Assembly: GCA_025765595.1 (NCBI GenBank) | Contig: JAIVFH010000022.1 | Span: 124,001 to 188,000, forward strand | Length of the DNA: 64,000 nucleotides | Direction of reading: 5' to 3' | Origin: Obelidium mucronatum | Taxonomy: Eukaryota; Chytridiomycota; Chytridiomycetes; Chytridiales; Chytriomycetaceae | Shown here: positions 43,390-55,680 of the stretch, one piece after another | Numbering within the stretch: position 1 is the stretch's first letter | Layout: each line of letters opens with the position of its first letter | The notes under the pieces: model-generated | Told to the model about the DNA's origin: nothing | Database searches by the model: none | What the model saw: only the letters and a program-made list of their open reading frames with translations | Position numbers and translations under genes: made by a program

Positions 43390-43542
43390 CGAAATGAGTT
43401 CTGGATAAAATTTTGGGTAAATGACAATGGCAAGACATGGGTAACAAGTCAAATGTGGGGTGCTCAAAACTGATAGACTGGAAACCATAGTTGAAATATA
43501 TTAAATCATTTAAATAAAAAATAACACACCCCTTTCTTTCCA

Positions 43543-46500
43543 TCACTCATCGGAGTCGGGCAAAATGTCCATCAAATCATCCATTCGAATGTACACATTG
43601 CTCTCCGCCACACGATCTCGGATCCATTTCCTCACTTCTCTTATACCCCAAATTCCAAAAGCTCGACACAAGTCCAGCTCTTTGGCGAATTCCGTCATTG
43701 CTACCGTTAACCCCGAGTTTTGACTCATTTTCCTTCCAGTTACATCGGAAGTACTTGAAAATCGGCGGTCCGGGTTGATGGGTGGTGAGTTTGGGGTGGA
43801 CGAGGGATCAGATATTCCAAGCGCCTCATCGACTTTGGAAGCCAAATCAAGGGAACTGGATGATTCCACGAGCATTGCCGGAAACCTTGACTGCACAGTC
43901 CGCGTCCAACGATTCAAGAATCTGTCCACATCTGCGGCACAAGTGAGTTCGTTGTTGAACATAAAGTCACTCTCGTTTCCATTGACTTTGTTTCCAGCTT
44001 GATGGATACACAAAAGGATTGGAATTCGAGAAGACCATTCCTTGAAGATAAAAAAAACGCAGTCAGCATTCAAAAACAAAACCACGAAACTAAAAAAAAA
44101 AAAAACCAACTTTGATTTCTTCCAAGTTTCGCAACACCTCCCCCGAAGCATCCCCGTTAAAGTGGCAAAACAGTAAAGCCACACTCGCAACTCCACCGAA
44201 TCGTCTCATGGCCTGATCCAATCCCAAAGCCGTGCTATCACTTCCAGGAAAATCCGCAACAGCAATTTGCCCTTGTGGAAACACTCGAACTCCATTCGTG
44301 TGCTCATAGATACCCCGCCTAACCTCCCGCCCTCTCCATATGCGTGGGAACTCCTTATTCACATGTGCAAACAACTTTCTTGCGGCCGTGGTTTTCCCCG
44401 CATCTTGTGTCCCGACGAAAGCAACAACAGTTTCCTCGACAATGAGTTTTCGTATGCAATGAATCTGGCGAACCATTTCAACCCGCTTGGCAATCAAACC
44501 CATACAGCTTTTGGTTGCGCGATCAAACACTTTCCCCTGTCCAAAGAACTCTTGTGAAAATAATGCGCCAGTGACTCCAGGTACATCCTCAGGCCAATTA
44601 TTCCATCGGCTTGGCTCCGTACGAACATCCAGGGATGGTGGGAATCCAAGCCATTGGAGACGTTCTTCAATAGCTCTTTCATGGGTGTGGGCGTTAAGAA
44701 ACTCTAGTTTCTGTGAAGAAGCGACACCTATCCATTTCACAAGCTCCATTAGAAGGAAGCGATATTGGTTGTCTTGTTCCTTTTGGACGGCATGAATCAC
44801 TTTATCACCAAATCCAAGGGGTCCAACGGCAGTTGATGTCAGGAAGCCCATTCCAATTCCAGCGGCAATGACTATCCACATAATGTTAAAACCCTACCCT
44901 TTTTTTTACAAGTAAATAAATTTAAATGTACCTGGCGCCTCAGGAATTAAAAGCCCAATACTAAGAGCGGTGACAAGACCCGTCACAACACCCGTTCCAA
45001 CCACAAAGTACATACTCGGTTCAAGTGTAATGTCAATTTTGGAACACAGAACTTCAAGGAATCGTGAGCAGATCGAAGTTGCCTCTTCCATAGCCATCAT
45101 AACTTGATGCGCCTGAAGTTTTTCGCGGGCTTGGTCTTCTGATGATGGATCAACTGGAATAGGCGCATCTTCTACACCGTCTTGGAGTAGCGAGTCGACT
45201 TTTCCATTTGGAAACGCGTCGATTGACGCCAGGAACTCAATCAACTCCGCGAGCTTGCGGCGCGGTGGGGATGGAGCGTGTGATGACGTTGGGGTGCGTT
45301 GGGCAGTTGTCGCTGAAGCAGCGGAAGGCAGAGCATTACTGCCACTCCCTCCACGATTCAAAATCAAACTAGATTTCTTCTTTGGAGTTTGTGCCGGAGC
45401 TGCTTGCTGAGGGGTGGATTGTTGCGGGGGATTTGATTGTTGAGACAGTAAGGATTGCTGGTTCTGAGACGATAACTGTTGTCGTGTTGGCGAAGAACTG
45501 GTTCCTCGAGAGATTTTAGAAACCACTTTGGGTGGACAAAGTTCCTCCAGTTTTGCAAAGGCCTTCTTGACGGCGCATAACCTGCTTTGGACATCTGGCT
45601 GTGCAGGAAATCCCAGTGCTTCTGCGCGGAGCTCATGTGATCTGGCATTCTGTTTAGTTTCCAAAAAATGCAGCACCAATATGTGTGAGATACCTGTTAA
45701 TTACTGCACGCTTGAATGCATTGATGCATACTTCAAAAATAGTGCCGTCCGCTAATTGGTTTGGCTGGGATGTATGCATTGAGGAGCCATCAGGGCTTTG
45801 GCTGTTCGAGTCAATCGTGATCATGGACTGCGCAATCGTACTATTAGTAAGAATTTGAGGAATAATTAACCGTCATACTGTAATTCGTCTGGATATAGGC
45901 TTTGCTCCCTCAAAAACGGGCGTAATAACAATGCTCGCAGAGCCATTTCGGGATGGTAGCTTTTCAACGACATTTTCAACCAAAGCTTTTGTTTCAATTA
46001 GAATAATTACAAAGTATTATGCGTAATGATGGATGTACCTTCTACGACCATTTTTTGTTTTGTTGTTGCGACGACATTGTGGAATCTGACAGGATCCACA
46101 AAAAATCCAACCAACAAAATTCCTTCACTTGTCATATCAATGAAATCCAGATTGTGGCCCACAATATCTAACTTCACTCTCCTTGGAGCACCTGGAGTCG
46201 TACCGAGGACTTGTTGGGCACTCACATCTCTGATATCTGGACACAATGCAGAAAATACAAGTTCTGGATTCGTTTCATCGGACGAGGGGCTCGTGACAGG
46301 ACTTGCGGCGCTGATAAGGGATGGATAGTGAAATTGCGTTTGTACTGGGGTGTTGGGTTTCGAATTTTGTTTACTCGAAAAGGCGGAGTTTGAGTTTGAG
46401 TTCCTGGGTGATGATGTAGACGATTCTGAAGCCATATTGCCTGAGCTTGTTGTGTTTGTTGGGCTGACTTTTGTTGGACTTTGTAACGCATTTGACTTCC

Positions 46501-48229
46501 AAAAGGACGCATGCAATGGCCGCAAGGAGTATGTTGCCATTAGTCCGTTGAGATAGGCTGACGACGTGTGATCATGGTGCAGGTCTTTTAGAGTAAGAGA
46601 TGGTTTGGAAGCAAACTCTTTGGCAATAGTGTGGAAATGTTGTATGACGGCCTCAAGGGAAGACGTGGTATCCGGCGACTTCAGGTATTGCGCTTATTTA
46701 ATGGTTAGAAAAAATTAATCTAATTCTGAGATGTATACCTGTTTTCCCGCCTGATCCATATTTCTTTCGTAAGAATATGTAGCGACCTGAACCGATAAGT
46801 CAGAAAAGACGTAATTTATAAAAATCCATTACCGATTGGTTTGTAGGTTAAAATGGGCTTCTGAATCACGACGTTGAAAAACATGTTCCAAAGGTAGCCA
46901 CCAACGACAACCCCCAAAGCAGCAGAAGTTGGATACCCAATGGCTGCTCCAGCTGCGCCAATCAGAGGCCCAATTTGCCGCACAATAGCATCCAAATCGA
47001 TACCAGCAGCTTTCCCTGTGACCGATGTAATGGCTTGAGTGGAGAGTCCTCCGATACTCGACATAGCTCCAGGAATGACGTCTCCGTCATTAACGACATT
47101 TAAAAATCGATGATGAAGACCTCGATCGCTGAGAAAGAGAGAAACAGCTTCGTTCACAACAAAAGGTGAAGCAAAAGCAAAAGAGCGCACTTCCGGAACT
47201 TTCGCGTCCCAATTAATCGACGCATCCATTGACTGATTCACAGAAGCAGTTTCTTCAGCTTCGTCGGTTGTGCCGTTGCGATAAAGATACAGTAAAAGTA
47301 CCAAATGCGAAATAGCGCCGCCTCTTGAATGCCCGCAAAGAATAATGTCATGGTATCCCAAGCTCTGAAGGGACCCGATGATGTCTGGAATCTTTTCGGC
47401 AATTTCAAGATATCCTGAATGACAACCGAGAGAACTGAGGGTAGGAAGGCCGTTTATTGTGGCAGGCAAGAAAGAGAGAGCTTGGCGAATGTGATTCCAA
47501 TCCTTTGTGCCAGAGAAGGCGACAAATGCTTTCCCATCCGAAGAGCCGGGTGATGAAGGTGGCTTGAGGCCAATGATGTACCCCTCTTCGTCTTGTTTGG
47601 GAGACCTATGTTAAGCCAAATTAAGAACCTATTGCCAACACAGTGATATTCTTACCGTACAAGAACCTGGGCAAACTGATGCATATGCTTCCTTTCTCTG
47701 AGATAATTCATTGGACCCAGCGGGTCGTACATGCATGCTGAGAGAAGGAGGGCTTGTATCAGTTCGTCAGCCTGTTTTAATGAAGTGCGGTGGTCGTTGT
47801 CTTTTGCGACAGTCGTGAATTTGTAGCAGCCTCCGCGTTCTTCGGAATAAGATCTGTCTGGATGATTCCAGCTGGAAATACGCGACAGTATGGCTTTAAT
47901 TAGAGGGTATGATGGTGTGAAGGCTAAATACTCACGGATCAGTGAGAACCAGTCCAAAGAGAATACTCTGCACAAGCTCCAGTCCCACTCCATGCGGTAT
48001 TAGAGCTGCCTTTGGATGCAAGCGGCACTCATCGTCATTAAGCAGGCGGAAGGGGCGGTCTATCGAAGTCCAAAACTCTGACGGTTAGCAGATACACCCC
48101 CTTTATAAAATGCAGGACATCATCACCATCGAGAAACGAGTTGTGTAGAGTTGGCTGGGGCCTTTGCTGGTGGTGGAGAGAATCGGTGGAGGCTGTGGCC
48201 GCCCAAGCAGCAGTGACATAGTCATTCAT
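43543..48229 (-). CDS. Fusion of class 3 lipase, two TM segments and P-loop NTPase
   Basis: The frame can be followed through about ten exons with consistent phases from MNDYVTAAWAATASTDSLH (48229) to PDSDE (43543), about 1300 residues. The N-terminal part is an alpha/beta-hydrolase of the lipase_3/DAG-lipase type: AFVAFSGTKDW, the nucleophile elbow ILCGHSRGGAISHL and the acid region NDGDVIPG. Next come YKPIGRYIFLRKKYG, a Ser/Asn-rich region and a Gln/Pro-rich disordered region. Two hydrophobic segments follow (VVGTGVVTGLVTALSIGLL and VIAAGIGMGFLTSTAVG). The C-terminal domain has Walker A GTQDAGKTT and DFPGSD, a G1/G3-like pair, so it resembles a small GTPase-type P-loop domain. It may instead be two adjacent genes, but every junction joins in phase. 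Confidence 0.65.
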
Positions 48230-48474
48230 TGAAAATTATAAATAGCTACAAACAGGTACGCGTCTGACTCAGCCCGGAAGATTGCAGAATCGTCCTGGGT
48301 TATGTAGATTCATTCTCCGCCTTCAAGGAAAACAGAAAGCCTTTCGGACAGCTCCTCGAAAATATTGGCGAACCTCAGTGGCTCTTCATCTACGGCGGTA
48401 TGACCTTGAGGGGTATTCATTCATTTCGTTTACAATTGTTGCTGTCACCTGTGTTAGCAAAGCGTTTTGTTCAA

Positions 48475-50437
48475 ATGAGGAAAAGTTCAGAACAAATGGA
48501 AGCATCAAGCAGACCCCACACAGCATCAAAACAGACACCAGCATCAAGGCCATCTTCGGCTAAGGTTTCAAACGCGATCAAACAAGAGAATATCACTTCT
48601 CCCCGAGCTTCCACAACTCCAAAGCACCCTTCAACAGCAGATGTCAAAGTTCAGAAGAATAGCAGACCGACTTCAGCTACAAATGAGGAAAACTTGAGAA
48701 CTCTTTCACCTTCGAGACCAGCTTCTGCAAAATCAACTTTGCCTTCAGACTCTGTGAAAGTTTCATCAAAACCGACAACGCGTCCAGGAACTGCAAAAGC
48801 AAGCCCATCCCATGCTACATCACTCCAAGTTTCTCTTTCTCAACTGCCTCCTCTTCCACCCTCCGAAAGACCATCTATGGTGACACGGAGGCCCAATTCC
48901 GCAACAAGAAATGTCGAAGAGTTACCGCCACTACCCCCTTCAGAACGAGCATCAACTTGCACAAAGTCAAACGCTGACTCAAACTCAATACAGACACCTG
49001 CAATCCCGCGTGAGAATCCCCTTAATGGAAAGTGGGTAGGATTTTACGCGACAGGTGGAGCCAAATCGAAACTATCTGAACCCGCAACATGCTTTGCATA
49101 CAACATTCAATTGATTTGCAATGATGACGGAACCATTACCGGAAAAACTCTAACACGAGACGAAGATTTCCAATTTTCAGGTTATTATACTGTTATGAGA
49201 CGAATTAACCGCGGAAAATTCAGCCATTTTTTGTTTAGGATCGTTTGATGGTACAAAAGTAGTATTTGAAGAGACTTCAACGACTCGATTTCACTATCCC
49301 GTCCAATTTTCCGGCTCGCTGGACAAGCATAATGCAAACCAGCTCTCAGGAAAATGGAGCAAAATTGGAGGAGGTGGTGGTGATCCAGCTCTTTCTGGAA
49401 GCATGAGGCTCCAACGTATCTGCTCAAGTGATCCTCAACCGATTCGTGGGATCCAAAGCGGTGAATACTATGGATCCGTGTATGATGAAACCAAGAACTT
49501 GTGGTATTATTTGAGATTCCCATGGCTCGAAGTATTGGATGGTGTGTTGTATGGCATGGGCGTTGAGGGTATGGGTGGAATATACACAGTTCGAGGTGTT
49601 CATGGTAATGGACAAGTTTCAATATATGTCACACAATGGCGTGAGAAAGATAGTGTAATATCGGCTTATAAAGGAATGGTTAGTCGAGCGACAGGCTCCA
49701 TTTTTGGCGTCAAGGTGACAACGCTGGATTTTGGGTATGAGGACGAAATGATTGATCTGGAAGAAGCCTTCGCGAGCAAAAGCCGATTAGAGGAATCTAA
49801 CATCGGGTTTCGATTGTGGCGAGGGGTTGACGAAAATGGGACGAGAGAAACGGGCGATGTGGGCCAATTCAGGAAGCGGTTTCTGGAGACGCGCAACGAA
49901 GGTGAATTTGAATTAATTTGCCACCATCTTTCGGCTGCTATAACTGTAGTACGTTTTCAGCTTCGATATTATCCGTGGGAAAATGGGAAGGAACGTGGAC
50001 ATTTGGAACTGTCGAAGCCAGCGACTTATGCAAGTGGTACATATGCTTTTCCTCTGAGGAGTTTATTTCTGGCGATGGCTACTCAAATATTGATGGCATC
50101 GAAGAGCAATTTGTTTTTGACGGTGAGAAACCATTAAAAGCACACAAAACCTTAACCAATCCAACTCTCAGGGATCATTGACATCAAAAGAAAGAAAGTG
50201 CAAATCTATCAAACGTTCCTCTCTAGTCTTTCCTTGTACATTTACGACATGCAAATTGAGAACAATTCTAGAATAACTGGAAAAGGAGGACCAAACGACG
50301 ATGCATCAAAAAACCCATTTGTTTTATCCTGTGTGCGAGTATCGAAGTCAAACGCAAACTCAAATCCCAGTATTGAACCACTTGGAGAGAAGGAGAACAA
50401 TCCGAGTCGTGATAATGAGAAGACAGATACCGAATAG
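48475..50437 (+). CDS. Hypothetical protein with repeated W-G beta-rich modules
   Basis: The start is taken at MRKSSEQMEASSRPHTASK; the frame opens earlier. The N-terminal 180 residues are disordered (Ser/Pro/Lys) with two copies of LPPLPPSER. Downstream, beta-strand-like modules repeat the pattern G-x-W-x-G-x-(Y/W): NGKWVGFYATGG, SGKWSKIGGGGG, GKWEGTWTFGT. This suggests calycin- or lipocalin-like barrels. At least two introns are needed: one near 49183 (after DFQFSG) and others near 49900 and 50123. The protein ends EKENNPSRDNEKTDTE. No family recognised. It diverges from the lipase fusion gene with about 245 bp between starts. Confidence 0.5.
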
Positions 50438-50550
50438 AAATTCACCTTATCTTGAATTGCTCTGTAAGCTCTAGCTATAACGTCGCAAATAATAAATGGT
50501 TGGCTCTCTGTGTGTTTGTCAGATTCTTCAACTTTAGATTTTTTCTCCCA

Positions 50551-53386
50551 ATGCTCCGATCAGCACCATTTCGACGATCATGCCCCGAGCACATCAAAAA
50601 AAGGATCGATGAAGCGACGAAGCTTCAATTATTTGTCGTTCAAGAAATGGGTCCGCTAGGGTTTCTTGTTAAAGAAGGAGCCGCAAGTTCACAGATTTCA
50701 GATGACCAGCTTCCGCCACAAACAGAGCTGCAAACAACCGCCACAAAGAAGCCACACATCAGACCAAACAAATCTATACCAAAAAGTTATAAAGTGACAT
50801 TGGGATCATTTCAGTCTTGCAACTGTCACGCGTATCTGACTGAGAATGATATCTGCGTTCATATCGTAAAAAAACCACATAGATTCCTTATTGCTTACAA
50901 ATTAAAAAGCTCTAATTGCATGCTTACCTTCAATTTTTATAGCTCTGGGTGATGATCAAGGTATTCCGGCTTCCAATCGACAGTGAAATATTGTTTCAAA
51001 ACGCTCTTATCGAACGTGAGATATTGGAGCTGATGGAAGCCAGAAAAAAGAAAGTGAGTCAGATTGATTCCGTGAATAATGTCTGTGTGGCAGTAACGCA
51101 GGGTTACTCTGCTGATACAGACCCCGTACTGTCGTAGCGCTGGAAGATAAAGCAGCCGAGGAGACGTTGGAAAAAGGAACAGTGCGGCAGCGTGCTATTG
51201 AAGAGGGAGACATCTGGTGAGTGTCAAACCTTGAGTCCGTCGGCTACCTGTAACCACTTGTTGATAGCCCTATTTGCATGGAAGACCTGGACCCTCGGAC
51301 AGGAGCTATTACATATTGCAAACTTAGCTGTGGAAATAATTTGCATGTCAAATGCATGAAAGTCTTGATGGATCACCAAACAAAGAATATGGGTCTGGAA
51401 AACATCAAATGCCCAGTTGAGTAGCCTTTAGGGTTAGGGATTTATTCGATTTTGACTAAATATGGAATCAGCTTTGCAGGAAAGACTTTGGGAAATATGA
51501 AGACTTAAAGAAGGAGTTTACAGAAGGATTTCATCAGCATATAAAGCTCGAAAATCAGTCCAGGCATTATGGTAATAATACATAATATTTTTCGCGGCTC
51601 GCTTTATCGGGAATTTTTGACGTTCCAGGGACTGTCTGCAGTGAATGCAATGATGACGCCAATCTTTGGGAAATGCCACAGGTAAACTTACTAAAGAAAA
51701 AGAAAAAAGATAAGCAGCAGATTTATGTCAAGATTTCCCAAACCAGATGCTCCACTTGCAAAGATTTTGGAGTTACATCTTATTTATGTGACAAATGCTT
51801 TTGTGCCGGGTGTCATAGGTGAGAATCGAATTGAAATATGATCGCGAATTAAACAGAAATAAATTAGCCAGCATGACCAATTTCGACATCGTACCACTCG
51901 ATCTTCAAAATGGATACAATCTAAACGTGAGATTCGACCGCCACTTCCAGATAATCAAATCAATGACATACAAAGCCGTGAACTGACTTCGGATGACTAT
52001 GAAATATTACTATCACTCGGAGAAGACGCCGCTCCACCACCGGCAACATCTGGACCCGAAGGATACACACCTTTACACATCATAAGTGGATACCCAACAC
52101 GAACACTGAGCTATGGGGATCCGTTGCTGTCACAAATTTTATCTCCTAGTAATACAGGAGGCGGGAATGATTCCAGTTCCTCTTTAACGGGATTTCTTCG
52201 GGAACCAACCACGAAGCCAAAATGCGATGTCTGCCTATCATCGTTCTCAGTTGGCGAAATAGTTCGCCAGATTCCGTGTCGCCATACATTTCATCAGCAT
52301 TGCGTTGACCGCTGGCTTTTGATGCAAAAATCGACGTGCCCTTGTTGTTGCGTGTCTGTTTTTTGGGAGGCTGGCAAAGAAGGCTGCGAAATCGATATGA
52401 CTGGGAGGAACTTGGTAGAGGAAAAAAGGTTTATTGGCGCTAAATTTAAACCCACCAGTATCGGAGTTGGTGGGGGAGTGAACAAGCGGAAGGATAAAGC
52501 CAAACCTGGGTCGAAAGAGAAGGGCAAATGTTGTGAAGATGGCAGTGCAAAATTATCGCGAGAGAGTTCCATGATGGTAATTGTGGGAAGCAGTTCTAAT
52601 GGCCGAGTTCCAAGAGAGTCCCCAAGGAATAGCCCGTTACGATCAGCAGGAGGATTCACCTCCCGACGAAAAAAGACTGGAACTCCAAAGCCAAAGAAAT
52701 TACCTCCATTGTTCACCAATGAACGAAACAAATTTCAAGCGGGAGGGTCAATCTCTACACTCATTGTGGAATCAACAATTCAGTCCACTCACTTGACTCC
52801 GCGAGTTTCTACTTCAAAAGCGCAATTGGAAGCGGCTTCAAGTCGGCTTTCTTTGTTCTCCACGTCGGCAAACTCCATAGATACCATAATGACATGTGTA
52901 GAGCCGCCGCTGTTTGATGACTTGATTATTTCCCGACCATTAAATAAGTCTCGAAGTGCGTTAGCCACTGCTGCAGAGTCTGAAACCCTGTCATCCAAGT
53001 CAAATACTCAAAAATTATCGAAACCTCCAGCCAACATGAGTGCAGTAACGACAAGTGGTCCGTCTGGTTTCAAGACATCTCTTCAAAAGCGAAAGTTCCT
53101 GCCAAACACAAGTCTAGGAGCAATCGAAAAACCACCGATTAACCTGGACTCTCTTGTGGAATGCCACAAGTATAAGCTGCAACAAGTCAGACGCGATGTT
53201 AGTTCTTTACAGCTAAATGAAAGTGAGAGCTCCATTGAAACTGGGGAAGTCTCTCTGTTAGGTGGTGGAGGGGTTCCTGAAATTGGGGCTTCCATGACTT
53301 TGCATTCGCGAACAGGGATGGGGTCAAAGCGGATTATACTGCCACAAATATCATTTAATGGTAGCACAGGAACAGGCTTTGGTTGA
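50551..53386 (+). CDS. ZSWIM2: ZSWIM2-like E3 ubiquitin ligase (SWIM, RING, ZZ, RING)
   Basis: The start MLRSAPFRRSCPEHIKKR and the block QEMGPLGFLV match the N-terminus of animal ZSWIM2/MEX. The SWIM finger has CNCHAYLTENDICVH. After introns comes RING 1 (ICMEDLDPRTGAITYC, NLHVKCM, CPVC), then a ZZ zinc finger (TVCSECNDDA, RCSTCKDFG, YLCDKCFCAGCH), then RING 2 (KCDVCLSSFSVGEIVRQIPC, HTFHQHCVDRWL, STCPCC). A long Ser/Lys-rich disordered tail without recognisable domains follows to TGTGFG. ZSWIM2 in animals is a testis E3 that promotes Fas-induced apoptosis; here it may act in flagellate stages, which is inference. Several introns of about 40-60 nt lie between 50900 and 51870. Confidence 0.82.
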
Positions 53387-53499
53387 AATTGCTTGGGCTA
53401 AAGGCAATTACAAATTTCCGTGGCTTTCATTACAAATATCAAACCTTATAAAATCGAGCTTTCGCCAAAAACCAGATAAAAACTTAAAAAACAAAAGAC

Positions 53500-54051
53500 A
53501 TGTGTGCTGCCATTTCCCCACAAAAAGGATACGCTCTTCTGCTTATTGACTACCAAAAAGACCTTTTGGCTGAGGATGGAAAGTTACCTGTCCTCCAGTC
53601 TCAAGTTGACGCTGCCCTCGACGCTGTTGCGAAAACTCAAGCCAGCTTTCTTGAGAAGGGTTTGCCTGTGATCCGCATCGGAAACGAGTTTCCAAAGACC
53701 GATACGATTTTGAACTTTTTCAGAAATGGTGCCTGTGTTGAAGGAACTGCTGGGGTTGCTTGGGATGAGCGGTTAAGTGTGGATGGGACTGCATACTTTC
53801 CTAAAGCCGCTGGGGATGCTTTTCGCAATAAGGAGCTGGTCGAGTTTACGAAACAGAATGGAATTACGGATCTTGTGGTTGCTGGCTTGCAAGCAAAAGC
53901 TTGTGTGACAAACACAGTGAAGGGGGCACTAAGCCATGGACTTAAAGTACATTTGCTTGAAGAAGGAATGATGGATTCGTATGACTTTCTGACGGATTTT
54001 GCAATTCGTTCTCTGGCGAGCATGGAGGGTGTTGACCGATTTCGTGTTTGA
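53500..54051 (+). CDS. Isochorismatase-family cysteine hydrolase
   Basis: A single intronless frame of 183 residues. The fold is that of isochorismatase-like amidohydrolases: LLIDYQKDLL (catalytic Asp), then the YFPKAAGDAF region with the Lys, and VAGLQAKACVTNTVKGAL, which holds the Cys nucleophile in the ACVT motif. All three of the Asp-Lys-Cys triad appear to be present. No signal peptide. Substrate cannot be deduced; nicotinamidase-like, ureidoacrylate or isochorismate hydrolases are alternatives. It converges on the Derlin gene, with the two stop codons about 25 bp apart. Confidence 0.85.
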   Translation: MCAAISPQKGYALLLIDYQKDLLAEDGKLPVLQSQVDAALDAVAKTQASFLEKGLPVIRIGNEFPKTDTILNFFRNGACVEGTAGVAWDERLSVDGTAYFPKAAGDAFRNKELVEFTKQNGITDLVVAGLQAKACVTNTVKGALSHGLKVHLLEEGMMDSYDFLTDFAIRSLASMEGVDRFRV

Positions 54052-54075
54052 ATACAATCGAGTTCACATTACACT

Positions 54076-55068
54076 TTATTCCGCACCCAATCGCTGACCA
54101 GAAGCACCCCAGTTGTACCCTGTTCTCTGTCTGATACCTCCAGCCGCTGAGTCTTGTCCAGCAGGTGCCACCGCCAGCGGCGGCGGGTTGCCTTCCAAAC
54201 CAGCCGCCTCCGGCTGCCCCAGCTGCAGGCGCCCCTCCAAGACGTTGCCCTCTACCACCCCCACTAGTTGTTCCAGCCGCACCAGTTCCTCCGACACCGC
54301 CCATTCCCTGAACTGAAGGATCTTCTCCAACCAACGTATACAAGAAGGTAGGGGGTGTCAACAAACGGGCACCATTGTTGTTCTCTGGGTAAACAGTGTC
54401 CAAAAAGTAGTACAAGTGACCCGCAAAAATTCCAATCAGCTTAGGAATAGGTGGAAATGGTGCTCCTGTGAGGAAATCAAAGATGCAGTAAACCCAAGGC
54501 AGAAACATTGCTTTGAATCTGAGGCCGAAAAAGAAGGAAACTTCCTGCTCCTTGTTATTCATTGACCAAACATAGAGCATGGAGACGATAAGAGATTCCA
54601 GCAGAATCAGTTGCGACATGTACACTGAAAGAGGCAGAATCACGATCATGGAGAAAATGACAAAAAACAGGTAATCCGCCTTTCTGCCATGAAACTGAGA
54701 GGACGTTTCCAGTTGCCAAGAGTAGTTGTACAAGAAGTACAGTAGAGTGAGGTACGAATAGTTGAGTGGATACCTGTGTATAAATTTGCCACGTATGTCA
54801 GGAGCAATGTTGATCTTCACCATCTGCAAAACACGCACCATACAAACGCAGTCACAAGGCGCCACACTTCAAAGCTTTTAGTTACTTTGCTCCAATCGAG
54901 AAACAGCAGCACTGGGGACACTAAGCCAGCACCTGCCCCAATGGACAGACCAAAGGAGGCGGCAAAGAGACCCCTGGTTACAAGTGGAATCGAGACAAAC
55001 CATGCCTGGGCTTCGTCCAACGGACTCCGAGGGGCGAGGTTGTTGTGGTGTTGTGGTGCCGCGTTCAT
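54076..55068 (-). CDS. Derlin (ER-associated degradation rhomboid pseudoprotease)
   Basis: Derlins form the ERAD retrotranslocation channel with Hrd1. Exon 1 reads MNAAPQHHNNLAPRSPL, then AQAWFVSIPLVTRGLF and SPVLLFLDWSKVTKSFEVWRLVTAF (the family WR motif, split here by position only). Later exons give FIHRYPLNYSYLTLLYFLY, HGRKADYLFF, LYVWSMNNKEQEVSFFFGLRF and GHLYYFLDTVYPE, all standard Derlin blocks with the conserved GxxxG. The Gly/Ala-rich C-terminal tail ends in YNWGASGQRLGAE, in a different frame from the body, so an intron or frameshift lies in the low-complexity tail between about 54130 and 54250. Confidence 0.85.
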
Positions 55069-55616
55069 GACTTTATTCAGAGATTTGTTTCCAAATATTT
55101 CCATGCAGACCCCATCCAACAAAGTAACGGTCCAATCGCTGTTTGTTGGCTGGGAAAACATTCCTCGCATTTCCCTGAAAATCGGTGGTGTGCCAAGGGC
55201 GTTCGTGATTCCCCTCGCGACTCTGCGGAAAGAGGCATCAGTTTCTTCAAGTTCCCGTCAGATTCAGTCAGTGCTGTCAGCCATTCCTCAGCTGTCGGCC
55301 AACTTGTGCGCTGTGGATGACGCTTTCTCTATTCGGCGAGTGTCGTATCAGGTTGTCGATCATCACGGCCCTTCACCGAGATCCCTTGTGCGAATAGATT
55401 ATCCAGATCTTGGTTTATTGAAAATGGAAACTCTTCCTGTCGAGATGCATCCCAAATCCTCATGCAATAAAACACGAAGCCATTGCAGTTTTTACGTTGA
55501 AACCCGATGCGGTTGCCGTTTTAACAGAGCTACGCTATACGTTAGATTTTATCATACCAGGGCGGTTTGACTGGCTGTCAACTGATAATTTGTCTCTTAA
55601 CCTTTGCCTGTTATAA
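55067..55616 (+). CDS. Unrecognised protein of about 160 residues
   Basis: A plus-strand frame (ATG at 55067, or 55103 at MQTPSNKVTVQSLF) runs through FVGWENIPRISLKIGGVP and SYQVVDHHGPSPRSLV. A 66-nt intron (donor GTTTAT after PDL) joins it in phase to AIAVFTLKPDAVAVLTELR, then RFDWLSTDNLSLNLCLL and stop at 55616, directly before an AATAAA signal. The first ATG overlaps the Derlin start codon on the other strand. No domain recognised. Confidence 0.5.
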
Positions 55617-55680
55617 TAAATTGGGTTGAATAGAAACGACAGCCGAATCTAAAAATAGAAAAATTTAAAGTAATCGACAG

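Noticed and set aside
52294..52731. Long antisense frame opposite the ZSWIM2-like gene
   Set aside because: Shadow of the real gene, which has clear zinc-finger motifs on the plus strand.
54130..54250. A 25-nt intron in the Derlin tail
   Set aside because: It fits in phase but is too short for spliceosomal removal; longer phase-1 donors exist upstream in the same Gly-rich tail, so the exact intron is left open.
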